A stretch of DNA of 64,000 nt. Origin: Ligustrum vulgare (lineage: Eukaryota > Streptophyta > Magnoliopsida > Lamiales > Oleaceae). Of the stretch, positions 56,494 through 64,000 are shown in pieces. Numbering within the stretch: position 1 is the stretch's first letter; each line of letters opens with the position of its first letter. The stretch is taken from positions 23,440,513 through 23,504,512 of the forward strand of contig OY743181.1 in assembly GCA_963555705.1 (NCBI GenBank), written 5' to 3'. Under the pieces are notes generated by a model that ran no database searches, was not told the origin of the DNA, and was given only the letters and a program-made list of their open reading frames with translations. A program made the translations under genes and the position numbers.

Positions 56494-57351
56494 TGATGTG
56501 ATCTGAAGTAGGCGTCGAAGGGAGAAGTCAAGCTATCGGCAATATAACAGTGACTTACATAGAAAACGGAGTAAGTTGCATGGCGATGTCGAGTTGAGAA
56601 GACGAATGGATCAAACCGAACCGAAGTATCAAAGTTTGAGGTCCAGAACCAAGCTTACGGTCGTAGTGGTCCAAAGTCATGGCCGTAAAGATGTCTCAGG
56701 TCAAAACAAAGAATTGGGAGTTTTTCATACTTACAGCCGTAAATCATATTGTCACTTCCGTAACATGTTTACGGGCGAAGTCGAAGATTTCCAGCAAAAC
56801 AAGACTTACGACCGTAAGTCCAGGAGTCATGGCTGTAACCCTTAAGCCACAAGCTGATTACTACCGTAAATGAGTTCTTCACGGACATAACTGCAATTGT
56901 CCCGGATTTTCGCAATTTTTATTTAATTTCTGTTTTTAGTTTATTATTTCCATAATTTAGGGCCCATTAGAGGCTAAACCTAGTTTATTTCAGTTTTTAT
57001 TTTATATTAGCAATTTCATTCATTGTAAAAGACAATTTTGAGGATTATTGAATTAAATTGAGAGAGTTTTCTTCATTGAAAGGTTGAGGAGTCCCTTTTT
57101 TTTAACGTATCAAAGTTTGAATCTTTGTGGCGTTCACTTACGAACTTATCAAGGAATTAGGAATCCTTGTGGCATTCACCAATTCTAGTTCTTTCCTCCA
57201 CGTCGTCAATTTTTGCATCGTGGGGTTTGGGTTAGAATCTTATCATCTAATTTTTTTTGTTTTTCTGCTTAATCTGATTTGGATCTTTCCTAGGTTATTG
57301 TTTGTGTTTATTCTGCATTTTTTGTTGAGATTCCCAAGCGGGATTGCGTCA
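56494..57351 (+). repeat. 3' LTR of gypsy E
   Basis: 858-bp copy of 53065-53924. Many differences from the 5' LTR fall in the CG-rich palindromes (56655-56890) and are mostly CG to TG or CA changes. Confidence 0.9.
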
Positions 57352-58235
57352 AAACTCAATTAACTTTGAGCGACCTTGACAAATTCCTTTTCGGGAAGGG
57401 TGCGAAACATTTGCTCCTAGCTGTTTTGAACCTCTGAAGAAAACCTTCTGCCCATTTTTTAAGCGTTTGATGAAGATTCGCCAAATCAGATAGACTCACT
57501 TCAGACTCAGTTTTATAAAATTAAGCATGGAATAATTGTTCTAACTTTTGACATGTCTGAACAGAATTTCCTAGCAAATTAATGAACCATGGGAAACTTG
57601 CTCCTTTTAATGAACTAGGGAATAATCTCATCTTATGGTAATCAGTTACTTCACCACATTATAATGTAAATCGCCTGATGTGTTCTAGAGTAGAGACTTC
57701 CCCCAGGCTAGTGAACAATGAAAATTATGGTACTTTGTACCCTCTAGGCCGTGGATATGCTTGATCTACCCAATCAGGGTATGACATTGTGTAAGTCGGC
57801 CTCATACAAGGACGCATTCCAACAGCCATTTGGTCTCGTACTATCTCAGGGATTTGATATCTCAATAAGACATTAGGGTCATAAAGGGATACCCATGGGT
57901 TGGTTTCCTGGTATCACCTGAGGCCTAATGTTTGGTAATGGATTTGTGGCAAAAGCAACATTGTTACCATTAGCCCGAATATTTCCCACATCATTAATAA
58001 GTGAGGTGTTATGTCCGTTGTTCTGGACATTGTCCCTTACATTTACCCCCCCCCCCAAGTTTGGCATCTCATTACCACGTAAATTAGCCATTCCACTACC
58101 CCCCAGGTTAGAAGTAGATGGTCCAAAAGGTGGTTCTGTTCTCTGATTTGGACTTACAATTGTGGGATTATGTCCCACAATCGTTCTAGCTTGAAATTTG
58201 TGTCCAATATAATTGGAAAAGTTGATTGACAAATT
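57352..58235 (-). pseudogene. gypsy D gag, N-terminal part
   Basis: The minus-strand frame 58232-57879 is rich in Asn and Gly (NLRGNEMPNLGGGVNVRDNV). It continues in other frames into MRPCMRPTYTMSYPDWVDQA and RGYKVPNF, a conserved Tat-type Gag segment. It ends at the duplication of gypsy E and continues below 53064. Confidence 0.75.
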
Positions 58236-58437
58236 TGTCCTATTAACTTATTCATAGTGTCATGTAAAGTTCTTAGTTGTTTAACCATGTTGTCATAATG
58301 TACTCTTTCATTTTGAATAAACCTTTACGTATTATGACATATTGTAGATTTACCTGTTCAACTACATCTTGGGTAAGTTTTCCAAATAGTGAACACATGG
58401 TCCGAGGACTTAAGTGGTCCCAATGGGTGTGTCAAAT

Positions 58438-58685
58438 TATTTCACGCGAGAAAGTTGCTAACAATTAAAAAAAGATTCAGGCAATGTGAAAAGAATAACA
58501 ACTTCTCGAGATAAATTCTCAATGAGGGGTGTTTATTTGCGAAGAATACAATGAAAGTAAAACTCCTCCAAGGAGCATAAGCATACAAAGTAAACAAAAG
58601 CTGACAAGGAAATTGAAACGAAAATAAATTACATAATTCTCTATTTGGGAGTTGATTGATAGATCCTCTAAACATCTAAATTTAG
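58438..58685 (-). repeat. 5' LTR of gypsy D, truncated
   Basis: 248 bp matching 49571-49815. The rest of the LTR is missing; at about 58685 the sequence switches to copia F gag. Confidence 0.82.
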
Positions 58686-59204
58686 CAATAATTGCTCCTA
58701 CTTGAAATGATTCTAAAAGTTTTATCTTCACCGCTTTAAATTTATTGACAATCATTTGCAATTCATGCACTTGGTGTAATAAAGGAACATTTTTCCAAAA
58801 ACTTGAAATCAAAATTCCTTGTAATTAGGAATTTAGTAGTACCTTCCTCTTCGGCCTTGTATTTGTTTTCAAGTGCATTCCATATCTCTTTTTGCAGATT
58901 TTGTGTTGGTGTACAAGTCATAGAGACGATCCAACAGAGCATTCAATATGTGACCACGACACATAAGTTCATCTTCTACTCACTTCTTTCTATCAATCCT
59001 TGCTTGTTTTGTGTCTTTGTCGGAAGGTTCAGGTAGGTCTTCCAATTTAGGATCAAGAATGTAGAAGATTTTCAACGCCGTTAGTAGGAACTTCATTTTT
59101 TCTTGCCACCTTGTGAAGTTTGTACTATCAAAGCGATCCAACCATACCAAGTCTTGATTCATCAACTTGATTGTAGCCATAGTTGTGTCTCCTTCGGATG
59201 CCAT
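58686..59204 (-). pseudogene. Copia F gag fragment
   Basis: On the minus strand an ATG at 59204 begins MASEGDTTMATIKLMNQDL and continues with WLDRFDSTNFTRWQEKMKFL, the N-terminus of a UBN2-type copia Gag. Then CRGHILNALLDRLYDLY, EEEGTTKFL and LHQVHELQMIVNKFKAVKIK follow across two frameshifts. Homology stops at GAIIAK, where the LTR of gypsy D is joined. Only the first part of the element survives. Confidence 0.85.
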
Positions 59205-59224
59205 ATCAAATTTAGCTTTTAGAT

Positions 59225-59911
59225 TGTTGATAAAATTCCTTTCTCATAGTGAAATATCTGCTTTTTTGAACTAGACACAAACTTGAAATCAAAGAACCAA
59301 AAAGATAATAGAAAATAATGGAGAAGAATATAAAGACTTGAATCACAAAGAATGCTATCCTAAAAGCTAAATTTACGCCCTCTCCAAAGAGAATGCTAAA
59401 GGGTCTCCAAGCAAATTGCTTTACTAAGTATCCAAAAGTACAATTGGAAACTTGGAAATAAGGAACAAGAAGAGCAATGGAAAGAGATTCTAAGTATGAA
59501 GAACAAGAATTTTAAGGTGATTATCTCAATGTAAAATATGATAATCTTGTGTTGTAAAACATGAATTCTATCCCTATTTATAGAATTCCATCACCTTTAT
59601 TCGTTGTTCACACAACTCTTCACAAAAGAGTGCAAAATATTAATGAAAAGGTGCATGCAAAATTCTGAAAAATTCTGCCAATAGTCGGATTTTATAACCA
59701 TGCGATCGCTTGATTTTAAAACCAAGTAATTGCTTGATGTGAACTGCTTAAGATTAATCCAAATCGCTTATACCAAGAGATCGCTTAACTGTGAACCAAG
59801 CGATTGCTTGGTTCATATTATTGACCGGATTGGTTAGTCTGACCCGGTCCTCTAATTCATTCTAACCGATCTGTATGGTCCGATTTTTGCACTTTTTCAT
59901 CTTTATACTTT

Positions 59912-59915
<4 letters not shown>
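59225..59915 (-). repeat. Putative 5' LTR of copia F
   Basis: 691 bp on the minus strand from TGTCAAAG to TATCAACA, directly upstream of the gag remnant. It contains a TATA box (TATAAATAGGG at 59583-59573) and, upstream of it, repeated GCGATCGCTTG-like words at 59702-59812. No second LTR is present to confirm the ends. No Met-type primer site is visible in the 20 bp between LTR and gag ATG. Confidence 0.6.

Positions 59916-59976
<61 letters not shown>
59915..59976. repeat. (TA)n microsatellite
   Basis: About 31 uninterrupted TA dinucleotides beside the copia F LTR end. Confidence 0.95.
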
Positions 59977-59979
<3 letters not shown>

Positions 59980-60056
59980 AACAACATTTTTTATGACATA
60001 TAATCAGCATACTGCGTTCTGATCAGGTACAAACGGCATACCCACATGGATGAGAT

Positions 60057-60312
60057 TGTTAAGGAATATACGATGGAGTCAATCGAACCAAGCCAAACGA
60101 ATCATGTAGCCAGCCCTAACTAGATCAACATGGAAATATATTCTTATATTATATTCTTATCATTAAAGATTTGATTTAGATTGATTTAGTCAAATATTGT
60201 ATTAGATTATATTTAAATGATTTAGTTTCCTTTGTATTCAAAACTGTTGTACTCTATATATTCGCGTATGTGCATTAATAAAAGTGTGTATTCTCTTATA
60301 TTATTTTCTATA
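60057..60312 (+). repeat. 5' LTR of a short-LTR copia element G
   Basis: About 256 bp from TGTTAAGGAATATACGATGG to ATTATTTTCTATA, directly followed by a Met-type primer site. It contains CTCTATATATTCG as a TATA-like region near 60255. No 3' LTR in the window. Confidence 0.75.
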
Positions 60313-60324
60313 TGGTATCAGAGC
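60313..60324 (+). other. Primer-binding site of copia G
   Basis: TGGTATCAGAGC, an exact plant tRNA-iMet site. Confidence 0.88.
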
Positions 60325-60562
60325 TAGTGTAAGACTTCCACGAGCAACCCTAGTTTTCTTCTCCTCGTTGGCCCTTTTTTTAAAAGCACCATTCGGCCTC
60401 TTCCCCGTATATTTTTTTCTTCTTCTTCTTCCAGCATCCAAAATTCACTAGGCAGCCTACCATTAAATTCCACTAATTCCCTTACCTTTTTTCTGCCACT
60501 AATTCCCTCATCAACCTCTATTTTTCTTCCTTTTCAATAACCTTCCGGCAGTCATAATTCTA

Positions 60563-60600
<38 letters not shown>

Positions 60601-60624
60601 AACCTTCCGGCAGTCATAATTCTA

Positions 60625-60661
<37 letters not shown>
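60325..60661 (+). other. Leader of copia G with duplicated (CT)n unit
   Basis: Pyrimidine-rich leader. A 62-bp unit starting CAATAACCTTCCGGCAGTCA and ending in a (CT)n run is present twice (60535-60596 and 60597-60661). No gag frame follows; the sequence changes at about 60662. Confidence 0.7.
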
Positions 60662-60666
<5 letters not shown>

Positions 60667-61860
60667 TTTGGGTTGAAACTGTCTCTAATTACGCTCAAAA
60701 TATACTTACGGTTATTGCAATTTAGATTGAGGTGTCGGTCCCACGAGGAAATGTCAAACAATAAGAATTAGTGAACGAAAACATTTGACTATAATTAATA
60801 ATAAGATAAACAAAAATTAGATTACGAGTCTAGTGATAAAATATATTTTAGAATAATAAAATTGAAAAGGCATCTGGAATCATCTTCAAGTCCGTTTTCA
60901 CTACTTTCTTACTTTGATTCAATTGTATAACTTAGTTGCATGTTTCACATCCCAAACATACAATCGTAAAATATTCAATAGAAGATCATAAAAACACAAT
61001 GATATTTGATTGGAGAAAACTCTTTTCTATTAAATCATGTTCCTACCTTTCTTACAAGTTAAATCGACAACATATCACGAGACAATATATCAATAATGGA
61101 TAAACCTGTAAAATAAATTCACGAATAACAACTATAATTTAACAAAAATCACATAAACAAAGCATGGCTGAATTTATATGAAAGAAGCAAAATATAATTT
61201 GTTATTGGATTAGAAAAGGACTAACGAAAAATAAAGAGTTTAAACCTAAACAAATGTAACAACTTATCAGAACATAGATGAATCAAAGCTTGAATTAAAG
61301 GAAATTAGACTTGAAGGATCATCCCTAGCCTTGTTTGTAGTTTAGCAGAACTTGCAACCCATGTCTTCCTTTTTATTTTCTTTTGAAACTTGTCTGTTTT
61401 TGTGAAGAGAGAATCTGGTCGTGAACTCCCCTGCCGGCTGCCCTCCTCCTCAAGCTCCAGCCTCGCCTCCCTTTTATGTCCAGCACAGTAGGTTCGTTCA
61501 AGAGATTCACCCATTGGGCTTTTGTTTTGAATAATTAAATCATGGCCTTGAAAAATGGACTTAAACCCACTATCGGCTCCATTTTGTTCCAGCAAGCTCC
61601 AGCCCTTTTTTTTCCCTTCGACCCACTTTCGGTTCTCTCTTTTCATCCCCAGAAATTGCTCAAATAAAGGACAGTAGGTTGAGATGAAAATCCACCAATT
61701 GGGGCTGATTTTCCTTAGCTTGGGAGTTAGGTGGTTGCTTGAGTTGGGCTTTGTCTTGGTGGATAGTTGTTTATGGGCTGGAAATAAATAAAACAAGATA
61801 ATTTCTTAAACTAGTATTTGTTCAATAATAATAATAGAAATATCACGATAAGCCTAATTT
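60662..61860 (-). repeat. Probable LTR fragment, minus strand
   Basis: About 1.2 kb breaks the pyrimidine-rich context on both sides. A GTCGGTCCCACGAGGAAATG block near 60738 resembles the downstream end of gypsy-type LTRs read in reverse, and the other half carries repeated GCCCAA words. No internal domains, no second copy and no clear duplication. The 163-codon minus-strand open frame at 61305-61796 has no domain and is not called a gene. Confidence 0.4.
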
Positions 61861-62289
61861 ATTGACAAATATCCCTAATAAATCACTATCTCAAGCATAC
61901 TTTCAGGCATTCATCAGTCTCCCGGCAGAATCTAATTTTGCAGCTTCCTCTATCCACTTCTCCATCATCTTACACTCCTCCGGAAAATTATTCGTTGCTT
62001 CATTAATTTTTCGGTCCCCTCTCTCCAACTCCTTTTTCTTCCTTGCTTCTTTAATATTTCGGCATCCCCCAATTTTTTTTTCTCGCCGCATCATTAATAC
62101 ATGGCCCCTACTATTGATTGTTGTTCTTTTGTGCAAACCGTTCGGCTACCTTTTTTGATGACTTTGTGAACATTTTTCCATGGGGGAATCTGGAGATTCT
62201 TTGGGTCCAATTTACATGGAGTTGCCTTGTGTCTTGGGCTCTAACCTATGCCTCCTCAAATTCTTTCTTTCTCTATTTTCTGTTTAATT
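61861..62289. other. Pyrimidine-rich sequence, possibly more copia G leader
   Basis: T/C-rich with TTCCGG- and TTCGGC-type words like those at 60380-60560, so it may be the continuation of the copia G leader. No supported gene. Confidence 0.4.
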
Positions 62290-63029
62290 CACCCTCCTTC
62301 CATAGCCGAAACGATGAGAACCAAGGAAGTCAACCCTCGATTTGCATGTTTGCGGGGCCCATGACGAGGTCCAAGGACAAATCGGTTCAAGAGTTGATGG
62401 AGGGACTCATTTACAAGCTACAAAATAAAGTTCACATAGAAGAAAGCAAAATCGAAGTCAATTGCCTAATTTTGAAGCTTCAGGCACTTTCGATCGACCG
62501 AAAGTCACCTTGGTCGACCGAAACTCTGCAGGAATTTTGGAGACAGCCTTAGTCGTTATCGGTTGAGCAATGTTCGACCGAAACTGTCATTACGGTTGAC
62601 CGTGTCGGTCGATCGAAACACGCTGAACTTGAAAATGCGGGATTTTTTGTGCAATTTCCTATTTTTCATTCTTACTCCAACTTTTGTAATATAAAAACAT
62701 TTCCTCACACCTCCAAACCCTTGCTTGAACTTTGAAGACTCTTGAGAGCATTGTGAAGAGGTAAATTCCTTTTCTTTACTTATAACAAATCTTGAAATTT
62801 CTTCAACTTTATTAAAGAATTATTATTCTTGTGTATTATTGTTGTTGTTTCACAAATCTTGGAATTTGCTATTATTCTCTCCATTGGGCTAGGATTTATA
62901 TTCTTTAGAATTTTGGTTAGGATTAGCTTGGGTCAAGATTATCACTTACTTTACCAACTTAGCTTTTTTGGGTTTGATACAAAATTGTTGTGAAAATTTT
63001 TGGTCCAAACACCAAAGGGTTTCGCATCA
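62290..63029 (+). repeat. Gypsy-type LTR region H with Pol C-terminal peptide
   Basis: The 5' part encodes GPMTRSKDKSVQELMEGL, like the C-terminal tail of plant gypsy Pol proteins. It is followed by a cluster of TCGACCGAAA-type words (62491-62620), a TATA box TATAAAAA (62690-62697) and an end TTTCGCATCA, directly followed by a Met-type primer site TGGTATTAGAAC (63032-63043). I read it as a 5' LTR whose U3 carries the end of the pol frame. The left boundary is uncertain. Confidence 0.5.
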
Positions 63030-63043
63030 TTTGGTATTAGAAC

Positions 63044-64000
63044 TTGATGGGTGTCGAATCCAACAAATATAAGTATTTTCTTCCTCTTATGAAAATAAAT
63101 TGTAATAGTCGTGATCAAGGTCGAATCCACATGGATTAGTTAGATTTAATTCTTCGAGTAAATTAAAACAATAAATTAAAAACAAGGGGGTTTTGAATTT
63201 TGAATGTGAAATCAATTTGTAAATAAACAAGTGCGAAATAAAAGTGGAGAAAATATCAAATTAAATAAATATTCAGCCCAAGGTATAATCTCAGTATTGA
63301 TTCATAGAATTGATCATGGATGAGAAAAAAAATCTTTTACTCATTTTCTAAATTGATTATGGTCATTGATATGATCTAACAACCTATATTTCCTTACTAT
63401 CTCGATGATCAAGAGACCCTCGTTGATTATTTCTCTAATCAATAAATAATCCTAGATACGATTTTAGGATTTAATTTACCAATAGCATTAACTTCTAGAG
63501 AGACGATCAATTCTAACCAAAAAATCACACGTGTGATTTATTTAAGCTAGGTTATATATCTCCATAACATAAATCCAAAATCAATTTATAATCAACTATG
63601 TTATTTTCTACTTGTATTAGAAAATCTAAACAATTACGGATTTAGATTTCTAATTGACTAAGTATCGTTCTGATAATTAAAACAATGTGCACTTTGTATT
63701 AATAAATCAAAACAACAACTTCAAGGCAAACAAAAGATATATAAATAGAAAAGAGATAAAAGACAAAAAGCTGACATAGGTGTTATGGGTAGAATTTTGT
63801 TCACATCTTAGATCTAGGAATTTACTCATCTTCCATAAAGGAGTCGAATGAAATCAAAGTTTCATGTTCGGTTTTGAATTAGAGACGTTCAAAATGCTGA
63901 ATCGACGTCGACTATAGAACAATAAAACTAATTAGATCTCACAATTCTTGAAGAATCAACACTTCAATTATCCTTAAGCTTGAATAATAAATTAGCTACT
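63044..64000 (-). repeat. LTR-like fragment running off the window
   Basis: AT-rich, with a GGTCGAATCCACATGGATTA block near 63120 and text resembling the downstream part of gypsy-type LTRs in reverse (compare 39800-40000 and 46550-46750). No coding domain and no second copy. Low-confidence assignment. Confidence 0.35.

Larger units (their letters stand above)
53065..57351 (+). mobile_element. Ty3/gypsy element E, gag-protease only
   Basis: 4.3 kb element with TSD AAACT (53060-53064 and 57352-57356) and LTRs of 860 and 858 bp. It has a Met-type primer site, gag and protease remnants and a polypurine tract. The protease C-terminus is followed by about 500 bp of basic, low-complexity coding sequence and then the 3' LTR; RT, RNase H and integrase are missing. 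It is inserted into the gag of gypsy D. Confidence 0.92.
49571..58685 (-). mobile_element. Ty3/gypsy element D (Tat-like), gag-protease only
   Basis: Minus-strand element. Its 5' LTR fragment is 58685-58438, gag runs from about 58235 to 51590 (interrupted by gypsy E), protease from about 51500 to 50657, a polypurine tract lies at 50203-50191 and the 3' LTR is 50189-49571. No reverse transcriptase or integrase lies between protease and 3' LTR. The 5' LTR is cut at about 58685, where copia F sequence begins. Confidence 0.82.

Noticed and set aside
59915..59976. TA run as a target-site or replication feature
   Set aside because: A plain TA microsatellite; nothing beyond proximity links it to the LTR end.
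61305..61796. 163-codon minus-strand open frame
   Set aside because: Lies in LTR-like sequence, no recognisable domain, composition like surrounding non-coding DNA.

Overview
The window is plant nuclear DNA, most probably from a eudicot. It is AT-rich and consists almost entirely of nested, mostly decayed transposable elements: Ty1/copia and Ty3/gypsy LTR retrotransposons with TG...CA ends and tRNA primer sites, one plant PIF/Harbinger DNA transposon, a Tourist-like MITE and a foldback element. I see no bacterial, organellar or viral gene set, no rRNA or tRNA gene and no CRISPR array. The only host-like gene trace is a two-exon, OB-fold, RPA1-like sequence on the minus strand near 9.1-9.9 kb. 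Species cannot be named from this sequence. Layout from left to right: copia A1 (404-9009, TSD ATAAA) has decayed coding but well-kept LTRs and leader. The RPA1-like remnant follows (9140-9866). Next comes the 3' scrap of a gypsy B element (10433-10612), joined directly to gypsy B1 (10613-26651). B1 carries gag and protease but no reverse transcriptase or integrase. It is split inside its protease codons by copia A2 (13129-21927, TSD AGAGG), a full-length element with one open 1372-codon Gag-Pol and LTRs that I read as differing at one base in 1439. After a degenerate tandem repeat (26655-27232) and a 39-base poly(A) run come copia C (27851-34291, broken pol, MITE in its RNase H), a PIF/Harbinger element (35926-39457, TSD TAA) containing a dimeric minisatellite, gypsy B2 on the minus strand (39526-47713, no pol, with a solo LTR inside at 44817-46120), a foldback element (about 48505-49492), and gypsy D on the minus strand (49571-58685, gag and protease only). 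Gypsy D is interrupted by gypsy E (53065-57351, TSD AAACT, also gag and protease only). The last 5 kb is a patchwork of LTR fragments from copia F, copia G and gypsy-like families. How the parts work together: only copia A2 looks able to encode a complete replication machinery. Every gypsy element here lacks RT, RNase H and integrase and would need proteins supplied in trans. Copia A1 shares the LTR and leader with A2 but has a badly decayed pol, so it too was probably copied in trans. The most interesting signals are non-coding. First, the leader of both copia A copies carries four hairpins with different stems but the same five-base loop CTATA, just upstream of the gag start. Second, two different LTR families carry paired CG-rich palindromes whose partners lie 21-22 bp apart (two helical turns). 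Third, less regular CG-rich near-palindrome clusters lie roughly 50-200 bp upstream of the TATA box in several other LTR families in the window.
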